Shown here: piece after piece, positions 33,817 to 45,180 of the stretch
How positions within the stretch are numbered: the stretch's first letter is position 1
How the letters are laid out: the number at the start of each line of letters is the position of its first letter
NCBI GenBank assembly: GCA_030704615.1
Contig: CM060731.1
Span: 70,290,756-70,350,755, forward strand
Direction of reading: 5' to 3'
DNA: 60,000 bases
From: Takakia lepidozioides
Lineage: Eukaryota; Streptophyta; Takakiopsida; Takakiales; Takakiaceae
The notes under the pieces: generated by a model
The model's database searches: none
What the model was told of the DNA's origin: nothing
The model's input: only the letters and a program-made list of their open reading frames with translations
Position numbers and translations under genes: made by a program

Positions 33817-34186
33817 GGGCAGAACACCCTATGACCGTTCATCTAAAGATGGCGGAAGATCTAACGGTGAATTTTTGTCGTTTTTACCCCGGATAAATTG
33901 ATAAGATGCCCCACATCTGGGGCATCCCAACACATTTGGAAGTGCATGATTTCATGAAATCCACACAAAGTTCTGGGGTTTCAAAGTTGAACCAATCCGA
34001 ATGCTTGTGTGAAGTTTGAGCCCTATGACCACTCATATTTCTTGGGGGGTTCTATCAAACAACTGTTTGCCAAGTGGCAAAAATGAGCAGTCTTGGGCCC
34101 AGCCATGGTCGCTCATGCAGGCCTGACCCAAGCAATTATGAGGTGAACGGTCATAGGAACTATAACGGTCATAGGGTGTTTTACCC
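33817..34186. mobile_element. 370-bp MITE inserted at the LEA copy A TATA box
   Basis: Inverted ends: GGGCAGAACACCCTATGACC at the left and, in reverse complement at the right, GGGTAAAACACCCTATGACC, with the match running on through GTT. A TA dinucleotide lies on each side (33815-33816 and 34187-34188). Copy B lacks the insert at the corresponding point (GATATATA followed directly by AGCTGCCG), giving the empty site. No coding capacity, so a non-autonomous element. Family not assigned; TA duplication fits Tc1/mariner-like elements. Confidence 0.85.
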
Positions 34187-34367
34187 TACGCTGCCGTCTG
34201 CAATCTCCCAACAACCTGCATACTGCATACCTCGTCTTCGGTTTCTTGTGATTCGCGCCCTTCTGATTGTGAGAAAAGTGTACGCTAGCTGTCTGTGAAA
34301 AAGTGTTCGCTAGATACTTCACACTTGTTTGATTCACTTTTGAGTTTGTCGCCATACATCGCTGAAA

Positions 34368-35039
34368 ATGCAGGCTGTCAAGAATGCCGCTGCCACTGCA
34401 AAGGAGAAGGTGGGCAATGCAACTGCTAAGGTGGAAGAGAAGACGCACAAGAGCAAGGCCTCTGCAAACGAGAAGGTAAACTGTGTACAGATCTTTGATG
34501 TTCAGGAGCACTGCAGATCGCTGTCCATTTCTTCTTTTTCCTGCAGATGCGAGGAAGCCTGCATTGCTTTGTTACTTAGCATTATCAGGACACGATTCGC
34601 CAGTACTTATGCGACGTAAGGTCTGCGATGTATCGAGAGTGACATTTTCTGGAGCCTAAGTCTGATTTCGGGGTAGATCATTGAAGTAATGGAAGTAAGC
34701 AAGCCTTGCATAAATCTGCGTAAGCAACAATTCAATGACGAAAATGTGGTCGATTATGCTTGTTAAAAACAACTCCAATGAAATTGTTGATTGTAAAACT
34801 GATAAGCTCCTGTTTTGCAGACGGATAAGGTGATGGCTCACGATAAGGAGGGAAGGGAGGAGGCAGAAGATCGTAAGCACATGAGGGAACATGAAGCCGA
34901 GGCAATGAAAGACCAAAAGAAGATGGAAAACAAAGAAGAGAAAGAGCTGAAGCACGATGTCAAAGGACGACACGCTGCCGCTCAGACTGCCGCTGATCAA
35001 GCTTACAAAAACCCCAGCGCTGTCGCCCCTAATGTTTGA
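34368..35039 (+). CDS. LEA_1 (group 4) late embryogenesis abundant protein, copy A
   Basis: Two exons: 34368-34475 and 34821-35039, phase 0, donor AAG|GTAAAC, acceptor TTTTGCAG|ACG. The product has 108 residues. It begins MQAVKNAAATAKEKVGNATA and continues with DKEGREEAEDRKHMREHEAE, the lysine/glutamate-rich amphipathic signature of the LEA_1 family (PF03760). Such proteins are disordered in water, become helical on drying or on membranes, and protect cells in desiccation. The tail is Ala/Gln/Pro-rich. No signal peptide, so cytosolic. The downstream region carries an expanded minisatellite. The TATA box is now about 550 bases from the ATG because of the MITE, so expression may differ from a typical copy. 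Protein appears intact. Confidence 0.88.
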
Positions 35040-35375
35040 GCTTGCTCTATGCAGCATTTTTAGTGCAGCATTTTAAGTCATGAAGCATTGTGTATCTCGG
35101 AAACGTTGGCTGTGTAGGAAACGTTGGCTGTGTACATAGTCGTCTCTGAGTACAAAAGAGTTTGCGATATGCAGCGACCATTCAAATACTGAGACATTTG
35201 TATCAGTGCAGTGCAATGCAATGAAATGTTTGTTCATATGAATATATATATCACGCTCGTTCGTGTCTGAAGTCGAGAGTTTGACTGCGACTGTTTCAAG
35301 TAGTGTCGACTGCTTGCTAGTCGTTGCTCAAAGCTTCGTTATACCTATTTAGAGCCTGGACAATGGTTCACACAT
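35040..35375 (+). other. LEA copy A 3' UTR and flank
   Basis: The 3' region is strongly similar to that of copy B (37235-37570) and copy D (55219-55440), sharing GACGTTGGC/GTACATAGTCGTC, TGTTTGTTCATATGAATA and CACGCTCGTT blocks. This marks the duplicated unit's extent. Confidence 0.7.
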
Positions 35376-35377
35376 CT

Positions 35378-35820
35378 CTTTCTCATACTGGATATTGATT
35401 CACACATCTTTCTCATACTGGATATTGAAGATACAGTTTCTTCTATCTCATACTGAATATTGAAGACAATTTTCTACATCTCTTTCTCATGGTTCACACA
35501 TCTCTTTCTCATACTGGATATTGAAGATCCAGTTTCCTCTACACCTCTTTCTCATCCTGCATATTGAAGATACAGTTTCTTCTACATCTCTTTTCTCATA
35601 CTGAATATTGTAGACACAGTTTCTTCTACATCTCTTTCTCATGGTTCACACATCTCTTTCTCATACTGAATATTGAAGATACAGTTTCCTCTACATTTCT
35701 TGCTCATACTGGATATTGAAGATAAAGTTTCTTCTTTCTCATACTGGATATTGAAGATACAGTTTCTTCTACATCTCTCTCTCATACCGGATATTGAAGA
35801 TATAGTTTCTTCTAATTAGC
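35378..35820. repeat. Minisatellite, about 10 units
   Basis: Ten copies of a roughly 45-base unit built on TCTCATACTGGATATTGAAG and ATACAGTTTCTTCTACATCTC, some with an inserted GGTTCACACATCTC. The other LEA copies keep a single unit at the same place (37576 and 55452), so the array expanded only downstream of copy A. Confidence 0.85.
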
Positions 35821-36229
35821 ATACAGGGTCTACATGCTGATTTCAGCTGAGAGTCTTCTCTCTCTACACAGATTGCTCCAAAGGAAGATCCATGTTGCAG
35901 CTGATGGCATGTACCCATCTTATGAATTCATCTCTGGTTGAAAATTATAAATTACAGATTTTTGGGAGTAATATGAAATCCAAGGCTTCGCCACCTTCTT
36001 GTCGGGAGAGAGAAGGAATGTATCAACATAATGTAGAGGGATACACTCGACAAGTAAACTGCTTGCAATAGATTATGGATCTAATGAGCAAACAAATGCA
36101 ACTGCCATAAATACTGCACACACAGTTCTGTTTTCCCTGCTGCACACAACTACAAACTTAATCGAGAAAAACTAAGCGCAATTGCACAGCGGAACACAGG
36201 CTTCAGAAGTCTCTTGAAATAATTTTCAA
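35821..36229. other. LEA unit spacer
   Basis: No gene. The segment is shared, with differences, by 55495-55850 and, inverted, by 47965-48277. It carries the junction between tandem LEA units A and B. Confidence 0.6.
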
Positions 36230-36520
36230 CAGAGCAACGTGTTGTGGCGTGGTTGGAGTCGATTCACACTTCCAGATGGCCACCACGTTGACAGATTGTG
36301 CACAAAGATCGTTCCGCGTGTCGGAGACATGCCAAGCTGCAATTGCGCAGTCTGGTGGATATATAAGCTGCCGTTTGCAGTCTCTCATCAACATGCATAC
36401 CTCGTCTTTTGTTTCTTGTGATTCGCGCTCTTCCAATTGTGAGAAAGTGTTCGCTAGCTGTCTGTCGGTACTTGACACTTGTTTAATTTGCTTTGAGTTT
36501 GTCGCAATACATCGCTGAAA
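36230..36520 (+). promoter_or_regulatory. LEA copy B promoter and leader
   Basis: TATA tract ATATATAA at 36359-36366, about 155 bases before the ATG at 36521. CCACGTTG lies upstream near 36281. The block matches copy A without the MITE and serves as the reference empty site. Confidence 0.6.
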
Positions 36521-37234
36521 ATGCAGGCTGTCAAGAATGTCGCTGCCACCGCAAAGGAGAAGGTGGGCAATGTAACTGCTAAGGTGGAGGAGAAGACTCA
36601 CAAGAGCAAGCCTCTGCAAACGAGAAGGTAAACTGTGTACAGACCTTTGATGTTCAGGAGCACTGCTGATCGCTGTCCATTCTCTGTCCATTTCTTCTTT
36701 TTCCCTGCAGATGCGAGGATGCCTGTATTGCTTTGTTACTTCCGGTTTTTGAATTACGACGGACTTGGAGAGCAATACCAGGACACGATTCGCCACTACT
36801 TAAGAGATTAGGTCTGAGATGTACCTAAAGTGTTTTCTGGAGCTTAAGTCTGATTTCTGGGTAGATCATTGAAATAATGGAAGTAACCAAGCCCTGCATA
36901 AAATCTGCGTAGCTTCAATTCAGTGTCACTACAATGACATCAGCTCCAATGAATTAACATTTGAAAACTGTTGATTGTAAAACTGACACGAGCTCCTGTT
37001 TTGCAGACGGATAAGGTGAAGGTTCACGATAAGGAGGGAAGGGAGGAGGCAGAAGATCGTAAGCAAATGAGGGAATATGAAGCCGAGGCAATGAAAGACC
37101 AAAAGAAGATGGAAAATCAAGAAGAGAAGAACAAGCTGAAGCAAGATGTGAACGGACGACACGCTGCCGCTCAGACTGCCGCTGATCAAGCTTACAAAAA
37201 CCCCCGTGCTGTAGTCCCAGGGCCTCACGCTTGA
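36521..37234 (+). pseudogene. LEA_1 copy B, one-base frameshift in exon 1
   Basis: Same layout as copy A: exon 1 36521-36627, exon 2 37007-37234. Exon 1 is 107 bases, not 108, because AAGGCC of copy A is AAGCC here (about 36609-36612). The shifted frame reaches a stop a few codons into exon 2. Exon 2 itself is fully open and well conserved (DKEGREEAEDRKQMREYEAE, then a 75-residue end), so the lesion looks recent. If this is an assembly or sequencing error the gene would be intact, with 111 residues. Promoter, splice sites and 3' region look normal. Confidence 0.8.
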
Positions 37235-38038
37235 GCTTGTTCTATGCAACATTATTAGTGCAGATAAGTCATGAAGCATTGTGTATTTAGGAGACGTTGG
37301 CTGTGTACATAGTCGTCTCTGAGTACAAAAGAGTTTGCCATATGCATCGACCATACAAACACAGAGACATTTGTAGCATTGCAGTGCAGTGCAATGAAAT
37401 GTTTGTTCATATGAATAAATATATATCACGCTCGTTCGTATAAGTCGAGAGTTTGACTACGACTATTCAAGTAGTGTAGACCGCTTGCTAATCCTTGCTT
37501 ATAACAGGGAAATCGCATTGGCTTTGTACATCTCAAAGCTTCATTACACCTATTTGGAGCCTGCAGAATGGTTCTCATACTGGATATTGAAGATACAGTT
37601 TCTTCAAATAAGCATACATCGTCTACATGTTGGTTTCAGCCACAGTCACCGTGAACGTCCGGAGAGCCTTAGGAGAACGTCGTTTCTGACGTTCGTGCTG
37701 TAAAAAAAAAGAAACGTAGGGAAAACGTTTAGATTTGGATGATAATTTTTTCATCCAAAATTTGATTGGATGAAAACTCGGGCAACAAACCCTAGAGCCC
37801 TGCTAGAACAGATTCTGTCGAAATCAGGCAACTACGTTCATTGCTCATGCCGTTTTCTGTTACGTTTTCTAATTTCCTCTTCTATGAGAACGCCCGTTTT
37901 TTACGTTTTCAAGCATTGATTTTGTGAACTCGTTTTCCGTTCGCCGTGACTGGGGTTTCAGCTCAGTGTCTTCTCTCTCTACACATATTGCTCCAAAGGA
38001 AGAACACATCAATGTTTCAACTGATCGCATGTACCCTC
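37235..38038 (+). other. LEA copy B 3' flank
   Basis: Matches the copy A flank up to the single minisatellite unit at 37576-37605, then holds a unique stretch (37650-37950) rich in AACGTTTTC-like motifs. Ends at CTGATCGCATGTACCCT, where a copia LTR begins. Confidence 0.6.
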
Positions 38039-38223
38039 CGTTCGATTATCCACACCCGACCTGTAGTTAGCCGGCAGTTTTACATGGTACCATCTAGTTG
38101 GTTCTAGCACGTAGCAAGATTACCCTTGAGTTATAATGACACAGAATTGTGCCTGCAACTCCAACTATATATATTCTTGAATTCAATTTCATGAACACTT
38201 AGTCGGTGATTCTGTAAATGTCA
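38039..38223 (+). mobile_element. Ty1/copia 5' LTR
   Basis: About 185 bases ending in AAATGTCA. It is a close match, in reverse complement, to 48278-48467, whose better-preserved start reads TGTTGGATTATCC. A tRNA-Met type primer-binding site follows after three bases. Confidence 0.75.
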
Positions 38224-38226
38224 ACG

Positions 38227-38238
38227 TGGTATCAGAGC
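38227..38238 (+). other. Primer-binding site (TGGTATCAGAGC)
   Basis: Complementary to the 3' end of initiator tRNA-Met and typical of plant copia elements. It lies 3 bases after the LTR end. Confidence 0.85.
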
Positions 38239-38485
38239 ATAGCATGACTGAGTGAGTAGTTTGTTGAGATCCAAGAACGTGAGAACAGCTCCGTTCCCTC
38301 ACTTTTGCCTGTCCAAGAATACTGTTAGTGAGCTTAGCTCCTTAAAAGATCATTGTGTCTAGCATAGCGTGAGCTCAGCGCTGTAGCAGCCTACATAGCA
38401 GCCTACAGGTTCATTTGTCCTCGTTCACTTCAAGTTTGGTTATTCTTCTTCTTTACTCAATTTACTGATTTTCTTTCTTTCTCCG

Positions 38486-39890
38486 ATGACCAGTCAAGAT
38501 CCAGTCTCCGAGGTCAACAAGTTGAGTAGTCCTTTGAATTACACAACCTGGAAATTCAGACTCAAGAATATCCTCCTTCGAGAGGTCTTATGGGACATAG
38601 TTGATCACCTCACTCCTACTAGAGCATTCGACCCTGAGAATGCTGATCAAATTGAGAACATGCGAAAGATGAGAGTGAAAGCTCTCACCACTTTGAATCT
38701 TTCTGTCAAAGACCATATTGATCATGCCTTCCATTGCACATTTTTTGGATCCAAAACAGAGCTGGAGGTACCTTGCCGATTTGTAGATGGCTCCTAACAA
38801 TGCAACTCGTTTGATGCTAAAGGACAAGCTAACTACGATCAAGCTTGGTGATTGTACGGCTGTTGCAGATTATCTTACAAAGATCCAAGAAATTCAGTTT
38901 TGAGCTCATGGGCATTGGGGAAGCAACTCTGACAGAGACTTGGAAAATGCTCAACACTCTCCCTAGGTAACATCTATAGTGGGGTTCTATAGTCCTTCAA
39001 CGGCAACATGCAACTACCAACTTTTGCTCAAGTTTCGAGCAGGTTGCTGCAAGAAGAGAACAAACTCGCGTTGAGCAGTGGACGTTGGACCAGACCAGAG
39101 AAAATTCACCGATGAAGAAGGAACATCTCTCGATTTTGAATGTGGCATCAATGCCCTAGATTTAGAGAAGGAGACAGATTGGTACGTTGACTCAGGTGCA
39201 TCTAGGCACGTAGCAGCAGAGAGAACGGCCTTTCATTCGATAGCTCCCCCAGAAATCACACAGTCACATGTTAAGACTGTAGGCCGAGGCGAACCTCATG
39301 TCATTGAGGGCAGAGGCACTGTGAATCTTGCCTTCACAAATGGGGAAATAATTGATAATGTTCTTTTGTGCCAGATCTTACCAAGAATTTGCTTTGGTTG
39401 GGTCTCTCACAGATACCGGTTTAATCTTGATCTTTAATGACAAGCATTGCAGCAAAGGATACCAACTCAGATTTGCTCAGTCGAAGATCCTTCTTGGCTA
39501 TGGCATCGTAGACTTGGACACCTTAATCCTCAAAGTGTACACTTCATTTCCACAAAGGGCCTGGCCACTGGCATACCTCCGATTAATCTATCTTCACACA
39601 TCTGTCAGGGATGCATGGAGGGGAAACAACATCGCGAAAAGGCTCTAAACAAGCAACACCATACATAGAGATGCTCATATATTGGAACTCGTACATTTTG
39701 ACCTATGTGGTCCGCATTCTGCATCACATGGTGGATCACAGTACTTCCTGACATTCATCGATGACCACAGCCGGAAGGGATGGGTCTATTTCTTGAAGCA
39801 CAAGTCTCAAGCTTTCTCTTACTTTAAGAATTCAAAGCACTTGTGGAGAATCTCACTGTCAAGATCGAGGAGGTAGGTACCTTTATGAGG
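38486..39890 (+). pseudogene. Ty1/copia polyprotein remnant (gag, protease, integrase start)
   Basis: In order: gag (38486-38797, with SPLNYTTWKFRLKNILL), protease (39078-39400, with WYVDSGASRHVAAERTAFHS, active-site Asp in DSG), the GAG-pre-integrase zinc-binding block (39447-39668, with WLWHRRLGHLN and CQGCMEGKQHR), and the start of the integrase core (39682-39876, with LVHFDLCGP and [17 protein letters not shown]). The segments lie in different frames with stops between. Similarity ends near 39890, so reverse transcriptase and RNase H are missing, and no 3' LTR follows nearby in the same orientation. Confidence 0.85.
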
Positions 39891-40148
39891 ATTTCATGTC
39901 ATTCTGTGATGAACAGGGAATGAGGGGAAGTCTCTTCCATTTTATTGGAAACGGCGTGCAAAAAAATATAGGGTAACATATATTCTTTGAAGATAAAATT
40001 TATAATATTTTTAGAAATAAAATTGGGTGTCTTTATTTGTTTCTGCTGGCTGCAGACTGCCTTGGGTATTTTCTGGATGGAAAAGAAGACCTCATTGGTT
40101 TAAACCCCCCGTCTGTCTTACGGCCTCTTCTCTTCGGTTAAGACCTCC
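39891..40148. other. AT-rich junction between copia remnant and LINE piece
   Basis: No gene. Contains a short A/T-rich stretch (39960-40030); 40040-40148 may be decayed LINE reverse transcriptase upstream of the YADD motif. Confidence 0.4.
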
Positions 40149-40625
40149 ATGTATGCAGATGATATTGTTATGTTGATTGACAATAGCTCAGCTCAGAATG
40201 TGGTTAGGGCATGCACAGCCTTGGACACCTTTTGTCTGGCCTCGGGTCTCAAGGTGAATTGGTCAAAGTCTATTGGTCTCCTCTCAAAACTCCCTGACCC
40301 TGCTGTAGCCATGCATTGCCCCCCGTGGGGTGCTGACCTGGGATTAAGATGGTTGGAAGATGGCCAGGTCCATACACTTCTTGGATTTCAATTCGGGCAT
40401 AACATCTCGGAGGATTAGCTCTTTGAGCAGGTGCTACAGAAGCTCCGTCAGAACATTGCATACTGGAGCTCGACCTGGCTGGCAGAGCTCTGGTTCTCAA
40501 TCAAATACTGTTGGCTGCAATCTGGTTTTTTGCTTCGGTTTGGAGTCCGGGCTCAGCAGTAGTCCAATCAATAAAGGTGTTGTTGCGAAATTTCCTTTGG
40601 GGAGCCACGGCAGCAGTTCCTAGAA
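40149..40625 (+). pseudogene. LINE reverse transcriptase fragment
   Basis: MYADDIVMLIDNSS carries the catalytic YADD of non-LTR reverse transcriptases, followed by LDTFCLASGLKVNWSKS, the usual downstream block. A later frame, AAIWFFASVWSPGSAVVQSI, then LLRNFLWG, is the thumb region. Frames differ and there is no RNase H or 3' tail. It stops where minus-strand LINE sequence begins. Confidence 0.75.
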
Positions 40626-41520
40626 GAAGAGCATTGAACCTCAGAGTAGGAGAGAGGAAATGGTTACCAGAGGACATCCATATGAGGGACAAATGCTCCA
40701 TAACTTCTTGGTTTTTCATGAAAGAGGGATTGAGCTTGAAGAACCCCCTTCCTTTGGGGCGCACCCCCGGGGCCAATGAAGGCCAATTTAATCTCAGCAT
40801 GATCAAAACCATGCAGGATAGGGCCCAACGGGGCGATGGAGGTCCAAGAGAGAATAGCAGGGGAGCAGTAAATCTTGTCCAGCCTGGCCATACATAGGGG
40901 GGCGGGGGGTATTCTATTATTTGACCAAGTGAATCTAAGGGAACCATCTGGGGGAATGGAAGCATCTACCAGGCCGATCAGCAGATAGAGGGAATCCCAA
41001 GCTACCAGTTCTTCCACCGAAAGAGAGGTATGCCAATCTATCCATTCCACGGTCAGTCATGTTGCAATCTCCAGCAAGAATCCAGTGGTCAATCTCAAGA
41101 TGCCTCCTTATATTCAAGCACAACAAATCCCAGAATTCAACCCTCTCCTGAACCAGATTAGAGGCATACACATTTATAATCCATATCTTATTCTGGCCTC
41201 CAGGGGCTGTGAAAACACCAAATTGAGCTCTTCCTTGAATCCACACTTCATGAAAACCAAAATATGGAAGAAAAGAGGGCGAAATAAGAATTGCAGTCCC
41301 CCCTCTTGCATCAGCCACTGAACGGTTCCACCAGGCTGCTTGAAGCGGCCAGATTGAATTACCCAAGTTTGCGATCTTAACATCATCTAGTTTGTGTTCT
41401 TGCAAAAAAACCACAGAGCTAGACGAGATAAGAGGGGCTGCCCAAGTCCTAATCCTTGACCGCTTAGGAGCTGACGCGTCCGACCCTAAACCCCTAATGT
41501 TCCAAGATCTGAGTGTGAAA
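40625..41520 (-). pseudogene. LINE ORF2 endonuclease fragment
   Basis: Minus strand from about 41524: MNFTLRSWNIRGLGSDASAP starts the APE-type endonuclease. Next come VVFLQEHKLDD (catalytic Glu), INVYASN and WILAGDCNMT (catalytic Asp/Asn), then in another frame FTWSNNR and ARLDKIYCSPA. The final SDH block reads FDHAEI, so its Ser is lost. After this the linker breaks off where plus-strand reverse transcriptase sequence begins. One or more frameshifts; non-functional. Confidence 0.75.
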
Positions 41521-41524
41521 TTCA

Positions 41525-42280
41525 TGAGAAGGGGAGAGAGAGGCCCGAGAGCAAGTCCCGAAATGATGGCCCATAAGCAGAGAAGTGAAATAGGGTGCGA
41601 TTGTCCGCCGGAGGGAGAACAGAGAGCCAAAGGAAGTGCGTCAGCCTAAAAATCGCGACCAGTATGGAGCCTCTGGGATGTTTGTCTAGGCCCAAGGCCT
41701 TCACCCATCGGTTCTTCTTCAACATAGTGCGATAATACAGGAGTGAACCCATGAATCCGAGGAACGTTGCCACCTCCTGCAGCTTATGGCCCACTACCTC
41801 CGGATCCAAGCTGTTAAAGAACCAAACCGGCAAAACCCGAAGGAATGTGTGATCCCTGACAAGCACCAGACATCTTTTGCAAGAGAGACTTCAACACGAG
41901 CAAGACATGGACCGTCGAGAAATCATGGCCCGGGGAGTTCTCCACAAAAGCCCCGAAGTGTACCACTGCCTCTTGCGATAGATGGAATTGGAAGCACCTA
42001 GTGGCTGTCACCCATAGCACCATGTCCACCTCTCGACGAGCATGGAACATCGCCGCCACTTTTGTGGAGACCCAAGAGCCCACTATCCCTTTATCTCCAC
42101 CCAAAAGACATAGCGCAGGGAAGCCATCCTTGTGCCTATAGATGATCGGTGAGATATGGATTGCAGCAGTACTTTTAACTATAGCGTTCTCAGGAGACCA
42201 CTATCCCAAGGAAAGACCCGCAAAAGATCTAAGAGCCAAGCAGTTCGTGGCCAAATTGTCAATGGGGGCATCCATTGCAT
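41525..42280 (-). pseudogene. LINE ORF1 fragment
   Basis: Upstream of the endonuclease on the same strand. LPVWFFNSLDPEVVGHKLQE, then WVKALGLDKHPRGSILVAIF, resembles the DUF4283-type ORF1 protein of plant LINEs. It continues in broken frames to 42280, where a CACTA terminus starts, so this ORF1 was probably the insertion target of that element. Confidence 0.55.
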
Positions 42281-42519
42281 CACTACAACAAATTGCGGCT
42301 TTTACGTCTCTTTGTTATGACTGCAAATGCAGTCATGGAAGCCATTTACGACTTCCTGACTCCGAAGACGTAAAGCCCTAGTCAGTTGTGACATGGCAGA
42401 TATGACTCTCCAGGCTGGCTGTGACGTGGCGCCTGAGTAGCTGTGGGGTAGTCATACACGCTGGCTTTACTGAATGACTGAACAGAGAGTGTAGTCCATG
42501 TCAGCGGCTGTGCAAGAGT

Positions 42520-42715
42520 GGCACGTGCTCGATATAGGAAATGACACGTGGCAGAATGTTCGCTCTCCATGACTACGGGCGTGCTAATCCGGTTGCAACA
42601 CGTGGCGCGTTGCAATTTTTACACGTGGTCCCTCAACAGATTGACATGTGTCATGATGGCTGTTTTTTGGGGTGTATTGCTATTTTTTTATATATTTGTA
42701 TTTCTGCCACGTGGT
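42520..42715. repeat. CACTA subterminal CACGTG array, second element
   Basis: Five CACGTG palindromes at 42522, 42545, 42599, 42622 and 42708, mostly ACACGTGG or CCACGTGG. The pair spacing of 23 bases repeats that of the first element (4615/4638 and 4716/4739). Confidence 0.7.
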
Positions 42716-43520
42716 GTAGTACTATTGAAGAGTGAAAATAGATGTAGTCATTATTATAACTATGATAGCAGTCATGTACATGTCTATTACAACAATGAAA
42801 TATAATATATAATACAAAGAGAACAAGGCAGCAAGACATAACTGCAACAAGCTGAGCAAAACCAAGAGATTGTGCACCATCTCTATTTACCAATCTATTT
42901 ATCATTATCATTTTTGTCGCGATCTAAAAATACATAAAATAGTCACATGTTCTCCTGTGAATTATATTGTCTAACTATAACACTTTGAAAAGTGTTCACC
43001 TAGAATCTTCTAACTACTCATGTATTCCATCAATCTGCAACCCATCAAAAACTAAGGCTTGCATGGCTTTAAGAATTACTACGGCAAGGACATCTGTTTG
43101 TTTTCCAAGTTCTTGCATAAGATGCAGCTATACTCCAAAGCGTCCAGGGAAGGTCACTGAGCAACCTGCCACGGCGGAAACAATTAAGAGAATTATCTAA
43201 TACCATATATGAAAAACCAATGCCAGTGTTGTTTATGGTAACTTTTATCCCATGGACTCGTAAACAAACCAAAGCAAAAAGGTTGGTGTGTGTTGGCGAA
43301 GTCGTCAGATACTTCACAAAGAAACATGCACTAAAAATGAGAGCCGGGAGGATAGGAAGGTCACTCACGTTTATACAAAGACATCTTGCCCATTGCCCAG
43401 CACACTGCGTCACCCACACTCTATCTCTACTCCTTCAGCTATCCATGCCTCTGCACAAATCAAGCATTCATCCTTGCCTTGCTGCTAGCAGCTGACCATG
43501 ACAGCCTACATTTGTTCTAG
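42716..43520. other. Interior of second CACTA element, no gene
   Basis: AT-rich stretch (42720-43000) without coding signal, followed by sequence of the cargo type from about 43400. Confidence 0.45.
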
Positions 43521-44000
43521 GAAACACCCAACTCAGCGTAGCACACTAGTTCTTATGCTGAATTGCGTCTGCTACTCTCTGAAATGTAGCAGGCATTCAC
43601 CTTTCTACCCCGGTTGACCCATCAGTGACTGGTCTCAGATAAGTAAGTATTCATTCCACAGCTTCTCCTCATCTCTGTTAATTATTTTTTGACACTTTTC
43701 TGTTGTCACATTGGAGTATCATGTCAAAGTCACTCCAAACTAGATTCACCCAACCAGCTAACTTGCAGAATTGAACATGTAAATTTAGGGCCGATTCTGA
43801 TAAGAGGGAAAAACAGGGTGAAATGTGTTGAAGAAGATGCCTTCATTAGCAGTGCCTGATTTTATCACTTGTGCCGCTGCTGCCAGTTGACCATCTACCC
43901 ATGCAGGTTTCTTGTAGCTTTTGATCCACAGGAAATCACAGGTAATTTTGTGCTTGAAATCTTGCCCTCTTGGATGAATCTGGACCCACACGAAATCCCT
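43521..44000 (-). pseudogene. OSB-like exons, cargo copy 2
   Basis: Minus-strand 43991-43785 reads VQIHPRGQDFKHKITCDFLW, then KKPAWVDGQLAAAAQVIKSG, the best-preserved PDF motif in the window, although PDF itself has become QDF. The upstream WWD exon (43700-43530) is recognisable by nucleotide similarity to 7100-7270 but broken. The tail FHPVFPSYQNRP is as in copy 1. Confidence 0.65.
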
Positions 44001-44099
44001 GCTCCTTCAGCTATCCATGCCTCTGCACAAATCATGCATACATCCTCGCCTTGCTGCTAGCAGCTGACAATGACAGCCTAGAATTGTCAAAGCAAACAC

Positions 44100-44660
44100 T
44101 AGCAGTGAAAACAGAGTGAAATATGTTGAAGAAGGTACCTTCACCCCTTTCCCCATCATTTGCTTTCAGGTGTCCAAAGCCCCATCCTACGCTCCTGCTC
44201 TGCACACCCTGCAAGCATCGCATTCCACGACACCACATCTGGTTCAGCCATAGTGTTGAACACTCCCTTGGCATCCTCAATGCTCCCACATTTAGCATAC
44301 ATGGCCACCAGAGCAATGTTCAGGATGACATCTGGTACAATTGCAGATTTGATGGTGTCACCAGGGATCTCTTTGCCCTTTTCTAGGGCTGCCAGACGCA
44401 CTGCAAACGCACACAAACGTTATGTCGGCGGCCTTCACCCCTTCCCCCATCATTTGCTCAAAGGTTGGAGCCTCCATCCCGCACCCCAGTTGTGCATACC
44501 CTGCAAGCATCGCACTCCATGACACCACATCTCGTTCAACCAGTGTTGAACACTCCCTTGGCATCCTCGATGCACCCACATTTGGCATACATGTCCACCA
44601 GGGCCGGGGCAGTATTCAGAAGGACATGTGGTAATTTGACAGGCATTCACCTCCTGACTT
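44100..44660 (-). pseudogene. PPR fragments, cargo copy 2
   Basis: Minus-strand 44416-44156 has ALEKGKEIPGDTIKSAIVPD and then VILNIALVAMYAKCGSIEDA, then GVFNTMAEPDVVSWNAMLAG, a good run of two PLS-type PPR units. A second set lies at 44588-44358. No start codon context, no targeting peptide and no C-terminal E/DYW domain. They are partial and in changing frames. Confidence 0.7.
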
Positions 44661-45180
44661 GGCTATTCCCAACCCATCCTGCCATTGGCAAGAGATTCCA
44701 CAGAAACTGATAGTTGTCTGTTTGACTGTATAACTATGTATCTCTTGCTTTCTTACAGCTTGTACTGTGACACGCGTAATGCTCTTGTTGTATTGAATCA
44801 TTTCACGCCTTCAGGTTTCAGAACAAACATTACCGTCTTTCTTTATCAGACACGTGCACCAAGACAGAATCCCACCAAAAGATTGTTGGTGTTCAATAGT
44901 ACCATACATGAAGATAACTAGCACCAAAAGGGCATATGAAGCTTACACTGCTCTCCACTGGTATTAACCTGCACCAGGACTTTCAATGGCTGTCTTCCAG
45001 TCCACCCACGGCGTGTTGTAAATGGCTTGCAACCTACAAATTTTCAAGAGAGCTGATTACCATGAAAATTTCAAAACTGGCTTTACAAACCTAATAATTC
45101 AAGCATAATCAGCATTCAAGCTAAGGAAGCTTTACAAGCATCGTGTTGCGAGTAAAGCCTTTGCAATGTCACCAGGAAAT
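44661..45180. other. Spacer within cargo, no gene
   Basis: No recognised coding sequence or repeat. Confidence 0.45.

Noticed and set aside
35378-35820. CRISPR-like array
   Set aside because: Direct repeats without unique spacers of constant length, in eukaryotic DNA; it is a minisatellite.
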